Below, piece by piece: positions 1-7,147 of a stretch of DNA of 64,000 nucleotides (position 1 is its first letter; every line of letters starts with the position of its first letter). This DNA comes from Pseudomonas helleri (lineage in GTDB: Bacteria > Pseudomonadota > Gammaproteobacteria > Pseudomonadales > Pseudomonadaceae). The position numbers were made by a program, and so were the translations under genes. The DNA is taken from NCBI RefSeq assembly GCF_001043025.1, contig NZ_JYLD01000002.1, positions 1 to 64,000 on the forward strand, given 5' to 3'. Below the pieces are notes generated by a model. That model was given only the letters and a program-made list of their open reading frames with translations. It did no database searches and was not told where the DNA came from.

Positions 1-222
1 TCGGTTGGCACGTACTGATTGGTCGTCGTATTCTTTTTCATGGACTCGCCCTCGCTGTCGTTGGCTTCTAATAGAATGCCACCGTGGCGCACAGACGCCT
101 CGGCTTGGGCGAGTCCATGTAATTACAGATGGCAGATTTGTAAAGCAGGCACGTACCTTGCATTTACCCTGAAAAGCCCGCCCGGCCTGGTTCGGCGGCG
201 ATTGAATGGGGTAAATATCACA
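1..222. other. Leading non-coding stretch with a 13-bp inverted repeat
   Basis: No gene is supported here, although an open frame runs in from upstream of the first gene. The region carries an exact 13-bp inverted repeat, CATGGACTCGCCC at 39-51 and its complement at 107-119, with 55 bases between the arms. Neither arm is followed by a T-run on the strand that would need one, so it does not look like a simple terminator. Its role is unknown. Confidence 0.4.
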
Positions 223-1143
223 TTGAACATTCTCGATCTCGATCACAGCCTGACCGCTCAAGCGCCTATTGCGCAGCGATTGGCCGATGGCCGCGCAACC
301 CGCCTCGATTTACTGGCCCTGGGCCCAAAATTGCGTCTCTGGTCAACCGAGCGCAATTACCAGCGTTTCGTCAAACAGCTGCAGCAACGCCCAAAACCCC
401 GTGCCAACACGCCAGAAATCTTCTTTGTCGGCTCCGGTGACTATCACCATCTCACCCCGGCCCTGCTGGCTGATCTGAGCGAGCCGGTGACGCTGATTCA
501 CTTCGATAACCACCCCGACTGGGTCCGCTTTGCGCCCCGCCGCCATTGCGGGTCGTGGGTCAATCGCGCACTGAAGCTGCCGACTATCAAACGCATCGTC
601 ACCCTCGGCCCGTGCAGCGATGACCTGGAGAATCCGCAGCTCAAGGGCGGAAACCTCGGGGCCGTACAACGGGGCGACTTGCAGCTCTTCCCCTGGCAAC
701 ACGCGCCCACCAAAGTCTGGGGGCGGATCGGTGATGCCGCAGGCCATGAACAACGGGAAAACCTCCTGCACTGGCGCAACCTGGCCGATCAGGACTGGCC
801 AACTTTTATCGAACAACTGATTGAGGGCCTGCCGACAGACGCCATTTGGATCACCATCGACAAAGACGTGCTGGCCAGTGAAGACGCGGCCACCAATTGG
901 GACCAGGGCGGCATGCGTTTGAGCCACTTGTTGCACGCCATCCGCGCCCTGGCCGCGAGCAAGCGTGTGCTGGGCATTGATGTGTGCGGCGAGTTTGCCA
1001 AAGCCCCGCACAGCAACGTGCTCAAACGCTGGGAGGCCAAGTCCGATCAACCGCCGCCAGAGCGCTGGAGTGACACTGACCTCTTGCGCAACTCAACCAC
1101 TAACGACGCGCTGATTGCGCTGTTTGAGGAGTTGTTCCCGTGA
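223..1143 (+). CDS. Arginase-family (ureohydrolase-fold) protein
   Basis: This 306-residue protein resembles the binuclear-metal arginase/agmatinase fold. The metal-ligand motifs are visible in order: GSGDYHH (the GDHS-like His), FDNHPDW (the D-x-H-x-D signature) and TIDKDVL (the D-x-D of the SxDxDxxDP signature, but without the usual D-P). The altered third motif makes a classical arginase or agmatinase assignment unsafe, and the substrate is unknown. The open frame extends upstream to position 19, but residues before the TTG at 223 look non-homologous, so I place the start there. No good ATG is available and the ribosome-binding site is weak. The stop overlaps the GTG of the next gene, which makes translational coupling with the two membrane proteins likely. 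Confidence 0.7.
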   Translation: MNILDLDHSLTAQAPIAQRLADGRATRLDLLALGPKLRLWSTERNYQRFVKQLQQRPKPRANTPEIFFVGSGDYHHLTPALLADLSEPVTLIHFDNHPDWVRFAPRRHCGSWVNRALKLPTIKRIVTLGPCSDDLENPQLKGGNLGAVQRGDLQLFPWQHAPTKVWGRIGDAAGHEQRENLLHWRNLADQDWPTFIEQLIEGLPTDAIWITIDKDVLASEDAATNWDQGGMRLSHLLHAIRALAASKRVLGIDVCGEFAKAPHSNVLKRWEAKSDQPPPERWSDTDLLRNSTTNDALIALFEELFP

Positions 1144-1514
1144 CGCTGATTGTGATTTTGCTGGTGGCGTTTTCTATCGTCCTCGATGTTATCGGCCAAT
1201 TGTGTTTCAAGGTCGGCCTCGACCGTTTGCCTGAGCTCGAAGGCGGTTTTCGCCTCAATGCGTTTTGGGGCCAGGTGTTTAACGCGCCCCTGCTGTGGGC
1301 CGGGATCGGCGCCTATGTCATCGAGTTTTTTGTCTGGCTCGAAGCGCTGTCACGAGCACCGCTGAGCCTGTTGTTCCCCGCCGCTGCGCTGGCGTATTGC
1401 GGCGTGGTGTTCGCCGGCAAAGTGTTTTTGGGTGAACACGTCAGCCGTCGGCGCTGGATGGGAACCCTGGTGATCACCCTTGGCGTGATGCTGGTCTGCA
1501 TCGCCGGAGCGTAA
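1140..1514 (+). CDS. Small EamA/SMR-like (ArnE-type) membrane protein, subunit 1
   Basis: This 124-residue protein is almost entirely hydrophobic and has about four transmembrane segments. The first helix contains IGQLCFK, like the AGQLCQK of ArnE-type drug/metabolite family flippase subunits, and the C-terminal half has the usual small-residue helix ending in a glycine-rich segment. It starts at GTG 1140, overlapping the stop of the arginase-like gene by four bases. A second, similar gene follows 11 bases downstream, which suggests a heterodimeric transporter as in ArnE/ArnF or paired SMR proteins. The substrate cannot be read from the sequence. An exporter or flippase for a product or substrate of the upstream enzyme is an inference from gene order. 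Confidence 0.75.
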   Translation: MTLIVILLVAFSIVLDVIGQLCFKVGLDRLPELEGGFRLNAFWGQVFNAPLLWAGIGAYVIEFFVWLEALSRAPLSLLFPAAALAYCGVVFAGKVFLGEHVSRRRWMGTLVITLGVMLVCIAGA

Positions 1515-1525
1515 GGAGCTAATGC

Positions 1526-1945
1526 GTGGAAAAGACTGAACCGATGAACACAACAACCGACGGCTGGCTGCATGGCCGCTTGGGCACCGTGGTGCTGTGG
1601 GCGCTGCTGATCATTCTCGAAAGCGGCGGGCAAATCGCTACCAAAGTCGGCGGCGACCAACTAGGCCAGATGGATTTCACCCTGCAATGGTTGCAGGCGG
1701 TCATGACCAACCCGGGGGTTTGGGTGGCGATAGCCTGCTATATCGGGGCCTTTTTTGTGTGGATGCTGATTCTGCGGCGCAGCAGCCTGTCGCTGGCCTT
1801 CCCGCTGAGTTCGCTGGTGTTTGTGGGGGTTTTACTGGGGTCGTGGCTGGGGCTGGGAGAACACATCAGCCTGCTGCACTGGGCGGGCGTGGCGGTGATT
1901 ATTGTCGGCATTGCCTTACTTGCCGATGGTGAACCAGAAGATTGA
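1526..1945 (+). CDS. Small EamA/SMR-like (ArnE-type) membrane protein, subunit 2
   Basis: This 139-residue partner of the preceding gene has four predicted membrane segments. Helix 1 has ESGGQIATKVG, the same G-Q-x-x-x-K pattern as its neighbour's IGQLCFK, and helix 2 has YIGAFFVWMLIL. I chose GTG 1526 because AAGGAG lies seven bases upstream at 1513-1518; the internal ATG at 1544 is the alternative. Paired short DMT proteins usually form antiparallel or heterodimeric transporters. The gene ends one base before a dispersed inverted repeat. Confidence 0.75.
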   Translation: MEKTEPMNTTTDGWLHGRLGTVVLWALLIILESGGQIATKVGGDQLGQMDFTLQWLQAVMTNPGVWVAIACYIGAFFVWMLILRRSSLSLAFPLSSLVFVGVLLGSWLGLGEHISLLHWAGVAVIIVGIALLADGEPED

Positions 1946-2072
1946 CTGTAGTCGCTGCCGAGGCACGAAGGCTGCGATGGGCTGCGATAGGTTGCGACAG
2001 GTTGCGAAGCGACCTCCAGACGGCGGTCCTGCGGCCCGCATCGCAGCCTTCGTGCCTAGTCAGCGACTACAG
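1946..2072. repeat. Inverted repeat element, TGTAGTCGCTGCCGA family
   Basis: The element begins CTGTAGTCGCTG and ends CAGCGACTACAG, and continues inward with matching GAGGCACGAAGGCTGCGATG and CATCGCAGCCTTCGTGCC arms. The middle has several short repeats of the GGCTGCGATAGGTTGCGA type. It lies between the convergent small transporter gene and the MipA-like gene. Related single copies occur at 34649-34692 and 60043-60086. It fits the dispersed extragenic palindromes of Pseudomonas. Confidence 0.75.
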
Positions 2073-2076
2073 GTGT

Positions 2077-2835
2077 TTAAAACTTGTAGCTCACCGCTGT
2101 TTGTACCGTGCCCTGGTTCACATCGCCTATTTCTTTGACGATGCTGCTGTCGGCCGCCGAGCCGACCAGGCGTATCCAGCTCGCGCTGGCCACCAGCGAC
2201 CAATGCTGCGCCAGCGGGAATTCAAAGTTCTGGGTCAGGGTGACGTTCTGGAAACCGCCACTGGCGTTGTACCGCGCAATGCCCGACGCCTGGGCCTCAC
2301 TGGCATTGACCCCAAAGAAGGTCGACATCTGCCGGCCATCGGCAAAGTGCGCTGACAATTGGCTGCTGCCAATAATCCCGAAGCCCAGCGGATAACCCAA
2401 CTCGCCACCCACCTGGCCCAATACGCCGCCCTGCCCGCCAGCGGCGCCTACCGCCTGGCCCACTTGCACATATAGACGCCAAAAGTCAGCCGGGCTGTAT
2501 TGCACAAAGCCGCCCAGTTGCGCCATGTCGGACACATCGCGCAAGCCGCGCAGCGAACCGTTGGCATTACGCCCCGGCAAATAGTTGATGAATGGCCCCG
2601 CCGTCCAGCCATTGGCGTTGAGCGCGTTCCAGGTCAGGCCGTCGTCGGTATCCAGGCTGAAATCACCCCAATCCACGTCGAAATACGGCAACGGCACTGT
2701 CTGGTAGCGGCTGCCGCTCGGGTCGTAGGGCTGATAGCCCACCCCTACGCCTGCTTCACCACTCGGGCCATCGGCCGCGTGCGCACCGGCGCTTAGCAGA
2801 GTGAACAGCACAAAAGCAGACAAAGGCGTTTTCAT
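2077..2835 (-). CDS. MipA/OmpV family outer membrane protein
   Basis: This 252-residue protein begins with a clear signal peptide (MKTPLSAFVLFTLLSAGAHA, cleaved near AHA-ADG). The mature part is rich in alternating polar and aromatic beta-strand segments and ends in SYKF, with the terminal aromatic expected for an outer-membrane barrel. FDVDWGDFSLDTDDG and the LGYPLG region match the MipA/OmpV scaffolding or porin-like family. The ATG at 2835 is preferred over an upstream in-frame start at 2895 because it begins the signal peptide. It is divergent from the sigma-54 operon. Its physiological role in this strain is unknown. Confidence 0.85.
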   Translation of the reverse strand: MKTPLSAFVLFTLLSAGAHAADGPSGEAGVGVGYQPYDPSGSRYQTVPLPYFDVDWGDFSLDTDDGLTWNALNANGWTAGPFINYLPGRNANGSLRGLRDVSDMAQLGGFVQYSPADFWRLYVQVGQAVGAAGGQGGVLGQVGGELGYPLGFGIIGSSQLSAHFADGRQMSTFFGVNASEAQASGIARYNASGGFQNVTLTQNFEFPLAQHWSLVASASWIRLVGSAADSSIVKEIGDVNQGTVQTAVSYKF

Positions 2836-2907
2836 AAAACGGGTTCCATAGAAATTCATGCGCGCATCAATCGCTTTTTTGGCCAATCGACGCAAGCACT
2901 GATGTTG

Positions 2908-2935
2908 TTTGTAGCGAGCTACAAAAATTGTAGCT
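2908..2935. promoter_or_regulatory. Candidate upstream activator site (palindrome)
   Basis: TTTGTAGC at 2908-2915 and GCTACAAA at 2918-2925 form an exact palindrome around a GA centre. A further half-site, TTGTAGCT, follows at 2928-2935. It lies about 75 bases upstream of the -24 element, a usual distance for enhancer-binding proteins of sigma-54. The likely binder is the NtrC-type regulator encoded at the end of the same operon, which is inference. Confidence 0.55.
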
Positions 2936-2996
2936 CCACAACGTCAATTTGCTCGCACCCGCCTCCAAGGCCCGCGCCAGCTGGGCTTTGGCAAGT

Positions 2997-3012
2997 TGGC
3001 ACAGTCGATGCA
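2997..3012 (+). promoter_or_regulatory. Candidate sigma-54 (-24/-12) promoter
   Basis: TGGCAC at 2997-3002, five bases, then ATGCA at 3008-3012. The invariant GG (2998-2999) and GC (3010-3011) are separated by exactly ten bases, as sigma-54 requires. The first base of the -12 element is A where the consensus TTGCA has T. Transcription would start near 3022-3024, about 40 bases before the phosphatase gene. Confidence 0.7.
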
Positions 3013-3061
3013 ATTGCCTGTTCATGCGCAAACAGCGCCTCTCCTCAACAGGACAATGCAG

Positions 3062-3757
3062 ATGATGCAATGGCATATCGTGTGTGATTTCGACGGGACC
3101 ATTACCCGCACCGACGTCATCGACAACATTCTTCAACGCTTCGCTGACCCTAGCTGGGAGACGATCGAAGAACAATGGGTGCAAGGTGAAATCGGTTCGC
3201 GTGAATGCCTGAGCCGCCAGCTGTCGCTGGTCAAAGCCTCGCCAGCCGAATTGCTGGCTTACTTCGATACGGTGGAGATTGACCCGGACTTCCCGGACTT
3301 CGTCGATCACGTCATCGGCCTCGGCGCCACCCTGGAAGTGGTCAGCGACGGCATCGAGCAAGGCATCGCGCGCATCCTGGCACGCAATTACGTGACCCTG
3401 CTGCCGATCCTCGCCAATCGCTTGCGTCAGGTTGACCAGAACAGCTGGCGCATTGACTTCCCTTACTCCAGCGACGCCTGCCGCGCCGCCTCGGGCAACT
3501 GCAAATGCAAGTCCACGCCCAGCGGCAAGCGCGTGCTGGTGATTGGCGATGGCCGTTCCGACATGTGCGTGGCCTCGTCCGCCGACTTCGTGTTTGCCAA
3601 AGACAGCCTGGCCGAGCACTGCGAGCGCAACGGCATCCCGTACGCACGCTTCGACTCTTTCTCTGAACTCCCGGCCTTGCTCGCCAAATTGCCAAGCAAC
3701 GCCGCTAACGCCCCTCATTATTCTCGTGACCAGCAGGAACTCTTCAATCATGTCTGA
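3062..3757 (+). CDS. HAD-superfamily phosphatase (MtnX/SerB-like)
   Basis: This 231-residue HAD hydrolase has motif I CDFDGTITRTD near the N-terminus (nucleophile and acid/base Asp), motif II VSDG near residue 90, and motif III GDGRSD around residue 165. It resembles the HAD-IB group with MtnX and phosphoserine phosphatase, so it should remove phosphate from a small metabolite, though the substrate is not evident. An unusual cysteine-containing NCKCKS segment lies before motif III. I prefer the ATG at 3062 because AGGA ends eight bases upstream; ATGs at 3056 and 3065 are alternatives. It is the first gene after the sigma-54 promoter and overlaps the aminotransferase gene by eight bases. Confidence 0.8.
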   Translation: MMQWHIVCDFDGTITRTDVIDNILQRFADPSWETIEEQWVQGEIGSRECLSRQLSLVKASPAELLAYFDTVEIDPDFPDFVDHVIGLGATLEVVSDGIEQGIARILARNYVTLLPILANRLRQVDQNSWRIDFPYSSDACRAASGNCKCKSTPSGKRVLVIGDGRSDMCVASSADFVFAKDSLAEHCERNGIPYARFDSFSELPALLAKLPSNAANAPHYSRDQQELFNHV

Positions 3758-5144
3758 TATTCGAATCGCTACCGCTGAAGACCAGATTCTTCTGGAAAAA
3801 GAAGCCAAGTACTGCTCGTATGGCGATACCGTTCACTACATCGAGCCACCACGTATTTTCAGCCGCTGCGAAGGCTCCTACGTTTGGGACACCGAAGACC
3901 AGGCTTACCTCGACCTGCAAATGTGGTACTCGGCGGTTAACTTCGGTTACGCCAACCCACGCCTGAACAACGCGCTGAAACAACAGATCGACACCCTGCC
4001 GCAGATCGCCAGCCAATACCTGCACAAAGGCAAGATCGAACTGTCGGAACGCATCGCAGTCGACGCCAAAAACAAGTTCGGCCTCGACGGTCGCGTGCAC
4101 TTCAACGTCGGCGGTTCGCAGTCCATCGAAGACTCCCTCAAAGTGGTGCGTAACGCCAGCAACGGCAAAAGCCTGATGTTCGCCTTCGAAGGCGGCTACC
4201 ACGGCCGTACCCTGGGCGCGTCCTCGATCACCTCGAGCTACCGCTACCGTCGCCGCTACGGTCACTTCGGTGAGCGTGCCAACTTCATCCCGTTCCCGTA
4301 TCACTTCCGCGGCCCTAAAGGCATGACCAAAGAAGAATACGGCAGCCACTGCGTGCAGCAATTCGCCCGTCTGTTCGAAACGGAATACAACGGCGTGTGG
4401 GACCCGAAAGTCGGTCAAAGTGAATACGCAGCGTTCTACGTCGAGCCGATCCAGGGCACCGGCGGCTACGTGATTCCGCCGATGAACTTCTATAGCGAAC
4501 TCAAGCAAGTGCTCGATCAGCACGGCATCTTGATGGTGGTCGACGAAATCCAGATGGGCTTCTGGCGTACCGGCAAGCTGTGGTCGATCGAACACTTTGA
4601 CGTCAAACCAGACGTGATCGTCTTCGGCAAGGCGCTGACCAACGGCCTCAACCCGCTGGGCGGCATCTGGGCCCGTGAAGAGCTGATCAACCCGAAGGTA
4701 TTCCCGCCAGGTTCGACTCACTCTACCTTCGCGTCCAACCCGCTGGGCACCGCCGTAGGCCTGGAAATGTTCAAAATGACCAGCGAAGTCGATTACGGCG
4801 CGATGGTCATGGCCAAGGGCAAATACTTCCTGGAAGGCCTGCAAGAGCTGCAAAAACGCTACCCGATCATCGGCGATGTCGACGGTCTGGGCCTGGCCCT
4901 GCGCTGCGAAATCTGCGGTCCGGACGGCTTCACGCCAGACAAGGCAACCCTGGACTACATGGTTGAAGAAGGCATGAAGGGCGACATCGAAATCGACGGC
5001 AAGCGTCTGGGTCTGATTCTGGACGTGGGCGGCTACTACAAAAACGTCATCACCCTGGCACCGTCGCTGGAAATCAGCTACGAAGAAATCGACCTGGGCC
5101 TGGCCCTGCTCGACCGCCTGCTGCACCGGGCGATGAAACGGTGA
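3750..5144 (+). CDS. Class III (fold type I) PLP aminotransferase
   Basis: This 464-residue protein is typical of class III omega-aminotransferases. GGYHGRTLGAS, VVDEIQMGFWRTG (cofactor-binding Asp) and VFGKALTNGLNPLGG (Schiff-base Lys in FGKAL) appear in the expected order. The family usually takes the terminal amine of diamines, ornithine-like amino acids or beta-amino acids, and the exact donor here is unknown. The ATG at 3750 begins MSDIRIATAEDQ inside the end of the phosphatase gene; the upstream extension of the frame is not homologous. The next gene overlaps its stop by four bases (GTGA). The neighbours suggest a biosynthetic or modification pathway, not simple catabolism. Confidence 0.9.
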   Translation: MSDIRIATAEDQILLEKEAKYCSYGDTVHYIEPPRIFSRCEGSYVWDTEDQAYLDLQMWYSAVNFGYANPRLNNALKQQIDTLPQIASQYLHKGKIELSERIAVDAKNKFGLDGRVHFNVGGSQSIEDSLKVVRNASNGKSLMFAFEGGYHGRTLGASSITSSYRYRRRYGHFGERANFIPFPYHFRGPKGMTKEEYGSHCVQQFARLFETEYNGVWDPKVGQSEYAAFYVEPIQGTGGYVIPPMNFYSELKQVLDQHGILMVVDEIQMGFWRTGKLWSIEHFDVKPDVIVFGKALTNGLNPLGGIWAREELINPKVFPPGSTHSTFASNPLGTAVGLEMFKMTSEVDYGAMVMAKGKYFLEGLQELQKRYPIIGDVDGLGLALRCEICGPDGFTPDKATLDYMVEEGMKGDIEIDGKRLGLILDVGGYYKNVITLAPSLEISYEEIDLGLALLDRLLHRAMKR

Positions 5145-6007
5145 ACGCGTCAGAGATCGATCTGGGCGAAGGCGACGCCGGTTTCGTTCTCGGCACAGGT
5201 GAGGTCGGGATCCTGTTGATCCACGGCCTCACCGGCACCCCGACGGAACTCCGTCGGGTGGCCCAGGGCCTGGCCAAAGACGGTACGTGCACGGTGTACG
5301 TTCCGACCCTGGCCGGGCACTGCGGTGACAACAGCGACCTGCAAGCCACCGGCTGGCAAGACTGGTACGAAGGCGTGCGCAAAACCTTCGCCGGCATTCG
5401 CCAACGTCACCAGCAGGTGTTCGTCGGCGGCTTGTCGATGGGCGCCGTAATGTCGATGTACGTGGCCTCCGAGCACCCCGGCCAGGTCGCCGGTTTGCTG
5501 ATGTATTCCACCACCTTGCGTTACGACGGCTGGAGCATCAACAAGCTGGCATTCCTGACCCCGCTGCTGATGGCGATTCCGGGCGGTGTGCACCTGTGCA
5601 GCTTTGAAGAAAAGCCGCCTTACGGCATCAAGAACGAGCGCTTGCGGGCGATTGTCGAGCGCCAGATGAAAGCCGGCGAAAGCAGCAATGCCGGGTTGTT
5701 GACGATGGAAGGCGTGACCGTGCGCGAACTGCACCGGATGAACGCTGTGGTGAAGAAACGCATGCCGTCGATCACCACGCCTGCACTAGTGCTGCACTCC
5801 ATCGAAGACGACATCACCAGCCGCTGGAACGCCGATTACGTGGAGCGCCACTTGGGCGGCCAGGTAACCAAAGTGTTGCTCGACAACTGCTACCACATGA
5901 TCACCGTCGACCTGCAATACCGCCGAGTGATCGAGTTGAGTGCCGCCTTCGTAAAAAAGAACAGCAACGTGACAACGCAACCGATTGAGTATTTGCAACA
6001 AGCCTGA
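5141..6007 (+). CDS. Alpha/beta hydrolase (carboxylesterase/monoacylglycerol lipase-like)
   Basis: This 288-residue protein has the oxyanion segment LLIHGLTGTPTE, the nucleophile elbow GGLSMGA (Ser), an acid in HSIEDDIT and the catalytic His in NCYHMITVD, close to the Est30/YvaK carboxylesterases. It has no signal peptide and is probably cytoplasmic. Translation starts at GTG 5141, overlapping the aminotransferase stop. Within this operon it could hydrolyse an acyl ester or thioester intermediate, or release a product, which is inference. The following gene starts 15 bases later. Confidence 0.85.
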   Translation: MNASEIDLGEGDAGFVLGTGEVGILLIHGLTGTPTELRRVAQGLAKDGTCTVYVPTLAGHCGDNSDLQATGWQDWYEGVRKTFAGIRQRHQQVFVGGLSMGAVMSMYVASEHPGQVAGLLMYSTTLRYDGWSINKLAFLTPLLMAIPGGVHLCSFEEKPPYGIKNERLRAIVERQMKAGESSNAGLLTMEGVTVRELHRMNAVVKKRMPSITTPALVLHSIEDDITSRWNADYVERHLGGQVTKVLLDNCYHMITVDLQYRRVIELSAAFVKKNSNVTTQPIEYLQQA

Positions 6008-6022
6008 CCCCAAGGACGTCTC

Positions 6023-7147
6023 ATGATTACTGCCCACGCCTTTTCATCACTCCAGGCCATCGAGCGCGAGGCCTGGAATGACTGTTTCCCAGGTGCTCTG
6101 GAGGATTGGGACTACATCATGGCGGTCGAAAAAGCCGGCATCGAGGGCTTCGAATGGCGTTACCTGACGCTGTTCGAAGGCTCGACCTTGATTGCAGCAG
6201 CCACCGCATTCACCACCAGCTATCGGCTTGACACCACGGTTCAAGGCATCGGTAAACGCTTTACCGAGCAATTGAATCGCGTGATGCCCGGGTTGATGCA
6301 CTTACACCTGTACGCCATCGGTTCGCCGGTGACAGAACAATGCAGCGCGGGCACGGCCAGCCACATTGCCGCCTCCGAACGCCCCGCCCTGCTCGCCCGA
6401 CTCCTTAAGCTGGCCCACAGCGACGCCGCCCAACTGGGCATCGGCCTGATTGCCGTCAAAGACGTGCCCAGCCACGACAATGACTGGGCGCACAGCTGCA
6501 AGGCGGCGGGTTTTCAATCCATGCCCAGCCTACCCAGCGCCATGCTCCCGGTGCCCTATGGCTCGGTCGACAGCTACCTCGGCTCTCTGGGTAAATCGAC
6601 GCGCAAAGACATGCGCCGCAAGCTGCGGGCGCCAGAACCACGGGTGGAATGGCGCAACAATATCGACGACGTCTTGCCCGAGGTCATGCGCCTGTACGAA
6701 GCCACCCTCGAACGCAGTGATTTGCAATTTGAACGCTTACCGCCCGCCTATTTCACCGGTATTCTCGAGCAACTGGGTGACCGGGCGCTGTGCGTGCTGT
6801 ATTGGGTCGACGAACATCTGGTCGCCTTCAACCTGGTGCTGATTGACGAGCATCGGTTGATCGACAAGTTTTTTGGTCATGACCTCACGCTTAGCCGCGA
6901 GTACAACTTGTATTTCAGGAGTTGGGTGGTGAATGTCGACTACTGTATTCGCAACAACATTGCCTTATATGAATGTGGTCAGGCAGGCTATGCCAGCAAG
7001 ATTCGCCTGGGTTGCACGTTTCAGAACAACACCCTGTTCTTTCGCCATCGCAACCGCTTGATCAATGGCGTGCTCAAACTGGTCAAACTGTTCATCCGCC
7101 CTGACCGCCACGACCCTGCTCTGGCTGCCGCGATAAGCGAGACATAA
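6023..7147 (+). CDS. FemAB-like GNAT acyltransferase (GNAT_6/BioF2-like)
   Basis: This 374-residue protein has the double-GNAT look of FemAB/BioF2-like acyltransferases. The second half holds STRKDMRRKLR, a long helical part, then the strand-rich segment HRLIDKFFGHDLTLSREYNLYFRSWV. Members use acyl-CoA or aminoacyl donors to modify amines in peptidoglycan, polysaccharides or lipids. AAGGA lies upstream of the ATG at 6023. The TAA stop shares its last base with the kinase ATG at 7147. With an aminotransferase upstream, N-acylation of a newly made amine is a reasonable hypothesis, but the substrate is unknown. Confidence 0.75.
   Translation: MITAHAFSSLQAIEREAWNDCFPGALEDWDYIMAVEKAGIEGFEWRYLTLFEGSTLIAAATAFTTSYRLDTTVQGIGKRFTEQLNRVMPGLMHLHLYAIGSPVTEQCSAGTASHIAASERPALLARLLKLAHSDAAQLGIGLIAVKDVPSHDNDWAHSCKAAGFQSMPSLPSAMLPVPYGSVDSYLGSLGKSTRKDMRRKLRAPEPRVEWRNNIDDVLPEVMRLYEATLERSDLQFERLPPAYFTGILEQLGDRALCVLYWVDEHLVAFNLVLIDEHRLIDKFFGHDLTLSREYNLYFRSWVVNVDYCIRNNIALYECGQAGYASKIRLGCTFQNNTLFFRHRNRLINGVLKLVKLFIRPDRHDPALAAAISET

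Noticed and set aside
1..222. Guanidine (ykkC/mini-ykkC) riboswitch before the arginase-like/transporter operon
   Set aside because: No ACGR hairpin loops or other conserved riboswitch elements were seen; only an unrelated inverted repeat.
1942..2355. Open frame after the small transporter pair
   Set aside because: It lies in a dispersed repeat and antisense to the MipA-like gene, with no domain.
3744..5126. 460-codon open frame opposite the aminotransferase gene
   Set aside because: It is the antisense shadow of a highly conserved enzyme and its translation has no recognisable domain.
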